A model generated the notes under the pieces. The model was not told where the DNA came from. It searched no databases and saw only the letters and a list, made by a program, of their open reading frames with translations. The translations under genes were made by a program, and so were the position numbers. A stretch of DNA of 7,222 nt from positions 1 through 7,222 of the forward strand of contig JAAZHL010000146.1 in assembly GCA_012510755.1 (NCBI GenBank), in the 5' to 3' direction. The DNA is from Leucobacter sp. (GTDB lineage Bacteria; Actinomycetota; Actinomycetes; Actinomycetales; Microbacteriaceae). Positions 1-7,013 of this stretch are shown in pieces; positions within the stretch are counted from its first letter, which is position 1; each line of letters begins with the position of its first letter.

Positions 1-1553
1 CAGTGATTGCGGGCGCCGTGTTGATTCTGCTCGCTACGGTATTGGCGGGCGTGGAGAGTTGGCTCAGCCAGTGGGCGGGAGCGCACACAGAGGCGCGCTT
101 GCGTCATGCGGTGGTATCTCGAATGTTTCAGCGCGGAGCGTTGGATGCAGGGAGCCGTGCCGGGGAGCTTCTTGCCATGGTGACCCACGCGACGGAAAAG
201 GCCGCCCACTATCGTGCGGGCTTTATCGGCCCAATGATTGGCGCACTCACCACGCCGCTTGTGGCGTTGGTAGTGATGGCGCTCATGGTCGATGCCGCCA
301 CTGCAGGCTGGCTGGCCCTGCTGCTGCTTCTCGTTCCGCTTCTTGCGGGAGCCTTCCAGCGCTTTGTGGCGTCGAGCGGGGCGGCGTATCGAATTGCACA
401 GGCGCGCCTCACCGCGAGTTTCCTAGAATCCGTGCAAGCACTCGGCACACTGGTCTATTCCCGCGCTGCTGCGCGCGCCGCCGCTCAACTTGCCGAGCGA
501 GGAGAAGAACACCGCAGGAGCCTCATGAGGATGCTTGCGGTGAATCAATTGCTCATCTTGGTGATCGATGCGGCGTTTTCACTTGCTGTCATTGTGGCAG
601 CTGTGCTGCTCGCGCTGGGAAGTCTCGCTGTCAGCGGACTGACGGTTGGTGGCGCAATCGCAATCGTGCTGATGACCGTTCTCATCATTGGACCGGTCTC
701 TGTCGTCGGACAGTTCTTCTATATCGGCATTGGCGGTCGTGCCGCGCAAGCTCAGCTGAGCGACTACCTAGGTGATGACCAGCCTACTCAGAGGCCAAAT
801 CATGCAGATTCTGTCAGCCCCTCGGACAATAGTGGCACCTCACCGCGCCCCACCTCACCACGCCCCACCTCACCACGCCCCGGGAAACATGATGCGATCT
901 CGCTACGTGGCGTGACCGCGGGGTGGCCAGGTAACCCGGCAGTGTTGCGCGACCTGAATCTCACCGTCGCCCCAGGCGAAAGAGTTGCGCTTGTCGGCCC
1001 GAGCGGAGTTGGCAAATCCACGCTCAGCGCGCTCGTGCAAGGGCAGCTGCAACCGCTCAAAGGAGAAGTGCTCGTGGGCGGACACGATACTCGCACTGCG
1101 GATCCCGCAAGAATACGAACGCAGTTGGCTGTGGTCGAGCAGCGCGCCTTCTTGTTCTTCGGAAGCATTGCAGACAACCTGCGTCTGGCCGATCCATCGG
1201 CAACCCAAGAGCAGCTCTGGCGTGCGCTTGAGATCGCCGGGTTGCGGGCCGACGTTGAGGCGATGCCAGAGGGACTGGACACGCACATCGGCGAACACGG
1301 TGCGTTGCTGTCGGGCGGGCAAGCTCAGCGCCTGGCGATCGCACGTGCCGCACTGCGAGATGCGCCGATTCTGATTCTCGATGAACCAACCTCTCAGGTA
1401 GACCTTGCCGTCGAGGCATCCATTCTTCAGGCGTTAGATCGCCTCGCACAGGGCCGCACTGTGCTCACTATCGCGCACCGGCCGGCGGCGGTGCTTGCCG
1501 CAGACCGCGTCGTCGAACTTCGCGCTACAGCAGCGACGGAGGTGCTGGCATGA
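1..1553 (+). CDS. ABC half-transporter, permease fused to ATPase (5' partial)
   Basis: Membrane-embedded ABC subunit with exporter-type fold, probably one half of a heterodimer with the next gene. The frame is open to the left edge and the first codon seen (GTG at 3) is internal. The 516 visible residues lack TM1 and about 60-80 residues of a typical 580-600 aa subunit. Hydrophobic segments lie near residues 3-20, 78-98, 102-118, 181-206 and 213-238 (numbered from base 3). The ATPase domain starts near 297: Walker A GPSGVGKST at 332-340, Q-loop Gln380, signature LSGGQ at 436-440, Walker B ending Asp460-Glu461, switch His492. All catalytic residues are present, so this is an active-type site. 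A Pro/Ser/Thr-rich linker at about 257-295 contains three TSPRP repeats. The family resembles CydD and YbtP/IrtA-like subunits. The neighbouring ECF genes favour siderophore or metal-chelate transport over CydDC function, which is an inference. Direction (import or export) cannot be read from the sequence. Confidence 0.9.
   Translation, partial: VIAGAVLILLATVLAGVESWLSQWAGAHTEARLRHAVVSRMFQRGALDAGSRAGELLAMVTHATEKAAHYRAGFIGPMIGALTTPLVALVVMALMVDAATAGWLALLLLLVPLLAGAFQRFVASSGAAYRIAQARLTASFLESVQALGTLVYSRAAARAAAQLAERGEEHRRSLMRMLAVNQLLILVIDAAFSLAVIVAAVLLALGSLAVSGLTVGGAIAIVLMTVLIIGPVSVVGQFFYIGIGGRAAQAQLSDYLGDDQPTQRPNHADSVSPSDNSGTSPRPTSPRPTSPRPGKHDAISLRGVTAGWPGNPAVLRDLNLTVAPGERVALVGPSGVGKSTLSALVQGQLQPLKGEVLVGGHDTRTADPARIRTQLAVVEQRAFLFFGSIADNLRLADPSATQEQLWRALEIAGLRADVEAMPEGLDTHIGEHGALLSGGQAQRLAIARAALRDAPILILDEPTSQVDLAVEASILQALDRLAQGRTVLTIAHRPAAVLAADRVVELRATAATEVLA
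836..880 (+). repeat. Three tandem 15-bp repeats coding for a TSPRP linker
   Basis: Three consecutive 15-bp units (836-850, 851-865, 866-880) of the form CACCTCACCACGCCC. The last two are identical and the first has one A-to-G difference. They are in frame and encode TSPRP three times, in the linker between the membrane and ATPase domains of the first ABC subunit. The unit length is a multiple of three, so copy-number changes would alter linker length without a frameshift. Confidence 0.9.
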
Positions 1554-3412
1554 GCACTCAGCACACGTCCGCGGTCCAGAGCCAACCCCACCGGGCTGCC
1601 ATCGAGGCAAATCGTCGCACGTTAACGCGCTGGCTGATTTCGCATACGCGCGCGCTCCTTCCGCCACTATGGATCTCAATCGCCGCCGCTATCATTGGTC
1701 AGCTCTTGGGCGTGACGCTCCTCGTGGTCGGCGCCGTGGTTCTCGTACACGCGGCCACGGGTGATCCGGCACCCGTGCGGGTCATCATCTTCGTTCTCGT
1801 TGGGGTCGCAGTTGCGAAGGCCGCACTGTTTTATCTCGAACACTACGCGGGCCACTGGGTTGCCTTTACCGCGTTGCAGCGGCTACGTGAGCTGTACTTC
1901 AACAGCCTGATACCGCAGGCACCCGCGGCGACCGTGGGAAAGGCCGGCGCAAAACTCACAGAACACGGCACTCGCCACATTGATCGCATCGAGGTGTTCT
2001 TCGCGCATACGTTTCCTCCGGCGGTGGCCTCGGTCGTCGTGCCCACCATTGCGCTGACCTGGCTAGCACTGGTTGTTGATCTGAGGCTTGCACTGATCCT
2101 CGCACCCTTTGCCGTGCTGCTCATCGTGTTGCCTACTGTCGGCGCTCCAGCATCGCGTCGACATGCGCGTGAGATAGCCGCACAACGCGCGCATCTCTCA
2201 ACACACCTCGGCGATGACATTCAGGGCATCCGTGAGGTTCTTGCATTTGACGCTGACAGCGCACGCCTGAACCAAATATCGGAACGCGAGCGAGAACTCG
2301 TGTCACGTAGATCTGCGTCCGGGCTGAGTCTCGGACTACGAATCGGCCTCGCAACCGCACTGAAAACAACGTCAGTTCTCACAGTACTTATCGTTGCAGT
2401 GCTCATCGGAACAGACCTTCTTGCCACCGCGGTAACGTTAGCCGTTGCGGTCGCGCTCTGGGTCGGCACCGATGGTATCGACGATTTCATGACAGGGCTT
2501 GATTCTGCATATGCCGCCACCGAGGCAATTCGAGATGCCATTGAAGCACCTCCGACTGTCACTGACCCAGCGGTCGCTAGACAGTTGCCGAAGTCTGCTG
2601 ATGTGGTCTATGAGGGAGTCTGCTTCTCATACCCTGGCGCGTCCAATCCTGCGTTGACAGACGTCTCGCTGCGTCTGCCACAAGGAGAATGGAGCTACCT
2701 GTGTGGAGTATCGGGGAGCGGCAAATCTACGCTCGCACAGCTGCTGATGCGCGGATGGGATCCGCACAACGGGGCGGTACGACTTGGAGAAACAGATCTT
2801 CGAGATCTTCTGCTTGACGAGCTGCGTGCTCACGTAGGGATCGTCTCGCAGCGACCAACCACGTTATCGGGTTCGATCGCCGAGAACGTTCTGCTTTCAG
2901 CAAGCAGCAATACCAGCGTGGATCGCACACTGAACCAGCCCGCCACACCCAAGGCGACCACAGTCTCAGACGATGCGGGGACGACGATCGTCATGCAAGC
3001 GCTGCAGGCTGTCGCGCTCGATGACTGGGTGGCCGGGCTCCCCGACGGTATCGACACGCTGCTGTCCGAACGGGGGCTTGACGTATCGGGAGGTCAACTT
3101 CAGCGACTAGCGCTGGCGCGCGCCCTCGCTGCCCGCCCTCGCATCCTGATTCTCGATGAGGCGCTGAGTCAATTAGATCAGGCAAGCGCCGAGCGGGTGC
3201 GAGCGGGCATCGAGCAGTGGGACTCTGATCTCACCGTCATCGAGATTACCCACCGCACCGACCTGATTCCGCCACATGCATTCGTTGCAGTGGTTGATCA
3301 GGGGCGGATCGTTGCCACGGGAGACGCCCGTGAGCTCAGAGGCGGCGAGGGTCCGTTTACTCAACTTGCGGCCCGAGATGGCGCCGCCACACTGGAAGGC
3401 AAAAATGTCTGA
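1550..3412 (+). CDS. ABC half-transporter, permease fused to ATPase (second subunit)
   Basis: Full-length 620-aa ABC subunit, the likely heterodimer partner of the preceding gene. The ATG at 1550 overlaps the upstream stop (ATGA), with GGAGG at 1538-1542 seven bases upstream, so the start is well supported. Membrane segments lie near residues 39-66, 78-97, 157-177, 180-198, 265-287 and 289-306. The ATPase domain begins near 350: Walker A GVSGSGKST at 386-394, Q-loop Gln434, signature VSGGQ at 512-516 (Val instead of the usual Leu), Walker B Asp536-Glu537, D-loop SQLD, switch His568. The catalytic Glu and His are kept. A Ser/Thr-rich insertion of roughly 30 residues (about 450-479) between Q-loop and signature is absent from the partner. 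The sequence resembles CydC and YbtQ/IrtB-like subunits. Overlap with the S-component gene places it in an ECF-linked operon and suggests a role in metallophore or haem-type transport. The substrate is not proven. Confidence 0.92.
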   Translation: MSTQHTSAVQSQPHRAAIEANRRTLTRWLISHTRALLPPLWISIAAAIIGQLLGVTLLVVGAVVLVHAATGDPAPVRVIIFVLVGVAVAKAALFYLEHYAGHWVAFTALQRLRELYFNSLIPQAPAATVGKAGAKLTEHGTRHIDRIEVFFAHTFPPAVASVVVPTIALTWLALVVDLRLALILAPFAVLLIVLPTVGAPASRRHAREIAAQRAHLSTHLGDDIQGIREVLAFDADSARLNQISERERELVSRRSASGLSLGLRIGLATALKTTSVLTVLIVAVLIGTDLLATAVTLAVAVALWVGTDGIDDFMTGLDSAYAATEAIRDAIEAPPTVTDPAVARQLPKSADVVYEGVCFSYPGASNPALTDVSLRLPQGEWSYLCGVSGSGKSTLAQLLMRGWDPHNGAVRLGETDLRDLLLDELRAHVGIVSQRPTTLSGSIAENVLLSASSNTSVDRTLNQPATPKATTVSDDAGTTIVMQALQAVALDDWVAGLPDGIDTLLSERGLDVSGGQLQRLALARALAARPRILILDEALSQLDQASAERVRAGIEQWDSDLTVIEITHRTDLIPPHAFVAVVDQGRIVATGDARELRGGEGPFTQLAARDGAATLEGKNV

Positions 3413-4049
3413 AACTACAACTACAACTGAAGCTGTTCAGGCGAGCGAGAAGGCGCACCGGCGACGCTTCGCGATGACACCGCGAGAACTCATCGACATC
3501 GGCGTGTTCGCAGCCTTGTACATCGTGACTGCATTCTTATTCGTGCTGGTCGGACTCGTCGCACCGCCACTGATGCCCTTCTCGCTCGCCATTGGTATCG
3601 TGGCGGCGTCGATTCCGTTTGTGTTGTTTCTGCAACGAGTGACCCACCCCGGTCAGGTTTTTCTGTTCGTCCTGGTGGCAGCGGGACTACAACTGCTCAC
3701 CGGGCACCCCGTGGCGGGAGTCTTGTTCGCGCTCGTTCTTGCGGCGGTGGTTGAAGTCGTGCTGTTCTTCGGCGGATACCGCAAACGTGCAACCAGCGTG
3801 TGCAGTAGCGCATTGTTCGCAGCATGGAATATCGGCCCATTTCTTCCGCTGCTCTATATCGGTCACGATGAAATGCTCACGGGACGCATGGCGAAGATCG
3901 GTGGTGACAGGTTCGTGCAGCTCGATTCCGGCACAATCGCTCTCACACTGCTTGGCATGGCGCTGATCATGGTTGCGCTGGGGACGTTAGGCGGACTGTT
4001 GGCAACGCGGGTTCTGCGCAGGCACTTTGTGCGTGCAGGACTGGCCTAA
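3405..4049 (+). CDS. MptD/Trep_Strep-family ECF transporter S component
   Basis: Small integral membrane protein of 214 aa that fits the MptD/Trep_Strep family of putative ECF substrate-binding (S) components. These capture a substrate and pair with an EcfT protein plus ATPases for uptake. ATG at 3405 is chosen because GGAAGG at 3394-3399 precedes it by five bases and it overlaps the upstream stop by eight bases. An in-frame extension back to 3276 would run inside the ABC gene and has no such support. The N-terminus is a charged, Thr-rich cytosolic stretch (ETTTTTE, from a short AACTAC repeat), followed by hydrophobic segments near 32-53, 57-76, 84-98, 102-122, 135-152 and 177-203. The motif AAWNIGPFLPLLYIG (about 139-153) is conserved-looking family character. 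The T-component gene follows after 11 bases. Family substrates are mostly unknown. Siderophore or haem is suggested by the flanking ABC pair. Confidence 0.82.
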   Translation: MSETTTTTEAVQASEKAHRRRFAMTPRELIDIGVFAALYIVTAFLFVLVGLVAPPLMPFSLAIGIVAASIPFVLFLQRVTHPGQVFLFVLVAAGLQLLTGHPVAGVLFALVLAAVVEVVLFFGGYRKRATSVCSSALFAAWNIGPFLPLLYIGHDEMLTGRMAKIGGDRFVQLDSGTIALTLLGMALIMVALGTLGGLLATRVLRRHFVRAGLA

Positions 4050-4060
4050 GGAACACCACC

Positions 4061-4807
4061 ATGACCGTCGCCGCGCTGTCCGAACAAGTTGTGTACCCGT
4101 CGTCGACGCAGACTTGGCGACTTGATCCACGCACCGGGAGTCTGCTTGTTGTCCTGGCATCAACCGTGATCCTGATGCCAGGTGGGGAGAAGTTTGTACC
4201 GGCAGCACTCGTGCTTGGACTGCTGTTAGCGGCTACTGAGCGCGCTTGGAAGCGAATCTTCGCTTTAGCGGCGGTTGCGTTCGCTCTCGCGGTCATGACG
4301 GCCGCACTTCCGATGAGGTGGAGCAACCCTGCGGTGGTCGTCCTTGCCAGCCTGAGTTCTTACACTGTGCGCTTCGTCGCGATCGGCTCGATTGCGACGC
4401 ACCTTGCGGCGACGACCTCACCGGGAGAGTTCGCTTCCGCGTTGCGGGCCGCACGATTGCCACGTGCGTTTGTTGTGCCCGCGACCGTTATGCTGCGCTT
4501 TTCCCCGGTGGTTATGGCAGAGGCCCGCGCTGTCATTGACGCGATGAAATTGCGTGGTCTTGCCAATGGACGATCAGTACTACGTCACCCTGTTCGCGCT
4601 CTCGAGCAGCTGATGATACCGCTGATGGCTTCGAGCTTGCGTGCTGCCGATGACCTTTCCGCCTCAGCGCTGCTTCGCGGGCTAGGCGCGAGCGGAGTAC
4701 ACCCCACGACCATGAGACCGCTGCGTTTTGGCAGGGCAGATGCTGTTTGCCTTGCCCTCGTGATCGTACTTACCGGAGCAACGGTAGCTGGGACTCACCC
4801 ATGTTAA
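4061..4807 (+). CDS. ECF transporter T component (EcfT-like)
   Basis: Integral membrane coupling protein (248 aa) that links an ECF substrate-binding subunit to cytosolic ATPases. The ATG at 4061 follows AAGGA at 4048-4052 with eight bases of spacing and lies 11 bases after the S-component stop. Hydrophobic segments lie near residues 26-38, 44-58, 65-84, 90-115, a moderately hydrophobic stretch about 136-152, and 227-243. The region from TTSPGEFASALRAARLP (118-134) onward is typical of EcfT coupling helices. Two Leu-Arg-Gly motifs, 164-166 and 205-207, occupy the places of the two Ala-Arg-Gly motifs that contact the ATPases. No ECF ATPase gene follows: the next gene is on the opposite strand and ends 51 bases away. 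The ATPase may be encoded upstream of the window or elsewhere. Confidence 0.85.
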   Translation: MTVAALSEQVVYPSSTQTWRLDPRTGSLLVVLASTVILMPGGEKFVPAALVLGLLLAATERAWKRIFALAAVAFALAVMTAALPMRWSNPAVVVLASLSSYTVRFVAIGSIATHLAATTSPGEFASALRAARLPRAFVVPATVMLRFSPVVMAEARAVIDAMKLRGLANGRSVLRHPVRALEQLMIPLMASSLRAADDLSASALLRGLGASGVHPTTMRPLRFGRADAVCLALVIVLTGATVAGTHPC

Positions 4808-4858
4808 CGATCCGACAGCACGTGCGGTGGTGAACGACAAATTGCCGACGAGGCCACG

Positions 4859-5800
4859 TCAGCTCACATCTGCGGCGAGTGTGCCAAGCACCGCAATCAG
4901 CACGGGCATCACGCCAAGCACCACAAACGACGGCAAGACGCACAATGCGAGCGGCGCAAGCACCCGAACTCCGAGCCGCTCTGCCCGCTGCTCAAGCTCG
5001 GTAAGCGTTTTGCTTCGCGCGCCCTCTGCTTCAGCCAGCAAGACCTGGCCAGCCGGGGTGCCAATCGCGGCAGCTGCGCCAAGAGCCTGTCGCACCGGCC
5101 CATCACGGCGCAGAGCCCCCAAGCGCACCCAATTCGCATTCACCAGGTCGACGCTGTCAGCGACACTGCGAAACGCCGGGCCCGGTGTGGCCCCACCGGC
5201 GAGTGCGATCCAACATAATTCGAACTCGAACCCAGCCACCCAATCAGCATTCGCCAGTGTGTCGATCATCGCTCGCGCCCACCACATGCCTGCGGCCAAC
5301 AAGAGCCCTCCGACTGAGGCGAGCACAAGCCCCAGCGAGCTCATCAGCACACCGACCGGGTCGAACCCCAGCACGACACCAAGCAGCAGAGCCAGCAACG
5401 GCAGCGCAGTTACCAATCTGATCGTTGCTCGCGGGCCAGCGAGCAACACCGCCCGCCGATCGGCGACCCGCTGCAGTTCACCAAGCGCCGTGCCAAAGCG
5501 CTGCAACGCCAGGGCGAGCGGCGCGCCGCTCTGCTCAGCCAGCTGCCACGCGGCAGCAAGCAAGCGCCACGCCGGTGTGCCCACGGCAGCGAGCGCCCGA
5601 GCAGCAGACTCGCCTCGAGTGATCTGGGCAGCAATTGCAACGCACTCGTCCGGCGCGCCGGCTTCTTCACCGAGCACCCGCCACACGCGGGCTGCGGGCA
5701 CCCCGCCACGCAGCAGCCCCGCGGCACGCTGCGCGACCCCAGCGACGAGTGCCGCGTCGCTCGTATCGGGCCGTTTTCGGTGGCTCATGGCACCACGCAT
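4859..5800 (-). CDS. Type II secretion F-domain membrane protein, apparent TadB-TadC fusion
   Basis: Inner-membrane platform protein (313 aa) of a Tad-type secretion/pilus system, expected to be the partner of the TadA ATPase encoded just upstream. Residues about 19-145 form one T2SSF-like unit (helical cytosolic part, then TM about 127-146). TM about 151-172 follows, then a second T2SSF-like cytosolic stretch (about 191-280) and a C-terminal hydrophobic region (281-308). TadB and TadC are usually separate proteins, so this single chain looks like a compact fusion. That is my reading of domain layout without a profile search. Two in-frame ATGs exist: 5800, with GAGG seven bases upstream, and 5788, which makes an ATGA overlap with the tadA stop but lacks a well-spaced Shine-Dalgarno. 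I prefer 5800. No pilin gene follows. The alternative name is simply type II secretion system F family protein. Confidence 0.85.
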   Translation of the reverse strand: MRGAMSHRKRPDTSDAALVAGVAQRAAGLLRGGVPAARVWRVLGEEAGAPDECVAIAAQITRGESAARALAAVGTPAWRLLAAAWQLAEQSGAPLALALQRFGTALGELQRVADRRAVLLAGPRATIRLVTALPLLALLLGVVLGFDPVGVLMSSLGLVLASVGGLLLAAGMWWARAMIDTLANADWVAGFEFELCWIALAGGATPGPAFRSVADSVDLVNANWVRLGALRRDGPVRQALGAAAAIGTPAGQVLLAEAEGARSKTLTELEQRAERLGVRVLAPLALCVLPSFVVLGVMPVLIAVLGTLAADVS

Positions 5801-6915
5801 GGCACCACCTCGACTTCAAGCGCACCGTCGATAAGCATGAAACGACCCAATCCAGCGACACGGTGACGACCACCGGGGGTGCGTTCGAGATGCACCACCA
5901 GATGCAGGGCTGAATACACCTGCCTGGCCAATGCATCAACACCCAGCCCGCCCATGAGGCCAAGCGCTTCGAGTCTCGCGGGGACCTCTGAGAGACCGTT
6001 CGCATGCAGCGTGCCCGCTCCCCCATCATGACCGGTGTTCAACGCAGTCAAGAGGGTGAGCAGCTCAGCACCGCGGCACTCACCCAATACCACCCGGTCA
6101 GGCCGCATACGCAGCGCCTCTCGCAATAGTCGGTCAAGCGAAAGCTCACCTGCGCCCTCGGTATTTGCTTGCCGAGCCTCGAGCGAAACCCAGTGCGGGT
6201 GCTGAAGGCGCAACTCAGCCACATCTTCGATGGTGACGACACGCTCATGGTGCGGCACCAAGTCAAGCAACGCCGTCAACGCCGTCGTTTTGCCGCTTGC
6301 CGTGCCTCCGACAATCAGCAGATTGCGACGCTGCAGCACTGCCTTGCGCAGGGTCGCAGCGGTCGAGGGCGTACAGAAACCTGCTGCCTCAAGATCATCA
6401 AAACTCAGCGGCACCACGCGGGCCAGACGAATCGAAATCGCAGCGCCTGTGGCACACGCCGGTGGCAGCACCGCATGCACCCGTATTCCGTCGCCGAGCC
6501 GAACGTCAGCACACGGGTTGAGTTCGTCGATGTGGCGCCCTCCGGCTGCGATCAACGAAACCGCGAGGTTGCGCACGCCGACTGCGTCGAGCTGCCAGTC
6601 GAGCCGCTGCGGGTGATGCCCGAAGTCGGCCCACAAGACCCCTACACCACCCGTCACCTGAATCATGATGTCGCGCACCTCGGGTGTGTCAATCAGCGGC
6701 AGCAGACCGCCAAGCGCGCGCCTCGCCTTGAGATTGAGCGCCTCAGATCTCGGAGGCGGTCGGCCCGAGACACCAGGTGGCGAGGCGCCGGGCAAACCGG
6801 GTGACGAGCCGCCAGGCACATCCCGTGGCACACCGCCAGGCAGGTGGGGCGACTGAAAGATTCTGGCAGGAGCATGATCGAGCACCCCTTCATACAACCC
6901 TGCACAGCTCGTCAC
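5785..6915 (-). CDS. tadA: TadA/CpaF-family secretion ATPase
   Basis: Cytosolic hexameric-type ATPase that would power a Tad/Flp-like secretion or pilus machine, matching the actinobacterial TadA family sometimes named conjugal-transfer-associated ATPase. Of 376 residues, about 57-180 are the N-terminal domain, with GDGIRVHAVLPP (141-152) and Arg163. The ATPase core has Walker A GGTASGKTT (203-211), Asp-box TIED (228-231), Walker B region RPDRVVLGECRG (271-282) with Glu279, and His-box GHDGGAGTLHANG (295-307). All expected motifs are intact. Residues about 25-55 are a Pro/Gly-rich, low-complexity tail (PGG, PPG units) of unclear function. The start is uncertain: GTG at 6915 is the longest frame after a stop at 6955-6957 but has no well-spaced Shine-Dalgarno. 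GTG at 6885 or later GTG codons are possible. The gene overlaps the T2SSF gene by 16 bases. A neighbouring CpaE/TadZ-like gene is not seen. Confidence 0.92.
   Translation of the reverse strand: MTSCAGLYEGVLDHAPARIFQSPHLPGGVPRDVPGGSSPGLPGASPPGVSGRPPPRSEALNLKARRALGGLLPLIDTPEVRDIMIQVTGGVGVLWADFGHHPQRLDWQLDAVGVRNLAVSLIAAGGRHIDELNPCADVRLGDGIRVHAVLPPACATGAAISIRLARVVPLSFDDLEAAGFCTPSTAATLRKAVLQRRNLLIVGGTASGKTTALTALLDLVPHHERVVTIEDVAELRLQHPHWVSLEARQANTEGAGELSLDRLLREALRMRPDRVVLGECRGAELLTLLTALNTGHDGGAGTLHANGLSEVPARLEALGLMGGLGVDALARQVYSALHLVVHLERTPGGRHRVAGLGRFMLIDGALEVEVVPCVVP
5786..5809 (-). repeat. 12-bp tandem duplication at the tadA / tadB-C junction
   Basis: Two adjacent 12-bp units on the + strand (5786-5797 and 5798-5809, CATGGCACCAC plus one variable base) match at 11 of 12 positions. 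Read on the - strand, each unit contains a GTGGTGCCATG block. The duplication gives tadA a repeated C-terminal VVPCVVP and gives the downstream gene two in-frame ATG codons four residues apart. It spans the tadA stop codon and the downstream start region. Confidence 0.85.
5808..5811 (-). promoter_or_regulatory. Ribosome binding site deciding the TadB-C start
   Basis: GAGG on the - strand, seven bases before the ATG at 5800 and 19 bases before the ATG at 5788. Only the upstream ATG has normal spacing, which supports 5800 as the main start. The site lies within the tadA coding region, so translation of the pair is probably coupled. Confidence 0.6.
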
Positions 6916-6919
6916 CGCC

Positions 6920-6932
6920 CCGCGATTCGCGG
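6920..6932. repeat. Perfect 13-bp inverted repeat at the tadA start
   Basis: CCGCGA-T-TCGCGG: two perfect 6-bp arms around one central base. It ends five bases before the proposed GTG start of tadA, where a ribosome binding site would be expected. It could be a repressor operator, or a sign that the true tadA start is further downstream. The one-base centre makes it more likely to act as DNA than as an RNA hairpin. There is no functional evidence. Confidence 0.45.
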
Positions 6933-7013
6933 CACCTGTGGGTAACTCAAAAGATCAGCAAATTTCGGCCAATTGTGGGCGACATCTGCGCAGCAGGATC
7001 CTCGAGATAAAAC

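Noticed and set aside
800..1449. Several - strand frames of 130-162 codons within the first ABC gene
   Set aside because: They are opposite the ATPase domain with intact Walker, signature and switch motifs. The translations show no coherent pattern.
3276..3404. 43-codon N-terminal extension of the S-component gene
   Set aside because: It runs inside the end of the ABC gene and has no ribosome site. ATG at 3405 has GGAAGG at good spacing and a typical overlap.
1..3412. CydDC (cytochrome bd assembly, thiol exporter) identity for the ABC pair
   Set aside because: The fold and tandem arrangement are similar, but no cydAB genes adjoin and the operon continues into ECF S and T components, which fits a chelate-type transporter better. 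It is not excluded by sequence alone.
4808..4858. Possible bidirectional terminator between the convergent operons
   Set aside because: I looked for a stem with a T-tract. Only a GCACGTGC palindrome and a 5-bp ACGTG/CACGT pairing with a long loop are present, with no T-run, so no intrinsic terminator can be supported.
4827..5834. 335-codon open frame on the + strand opposite the TadB-C gene
   Set aside because: It is antisense to a protein with clear T2SSF character, and its translation is a Ser/Ala/Thr/Pro/Arg mix with no domain or membrane pattern. Long antisense frames are common in GC-rich coding DNA.
6169..6804. 211-codon open frame on the + strand opposite tadA
   Set aside because: It lies fully opposite the conserved TadA ATPase motifs, and its translation is Arg/Gln-rich with no recognisable domain.
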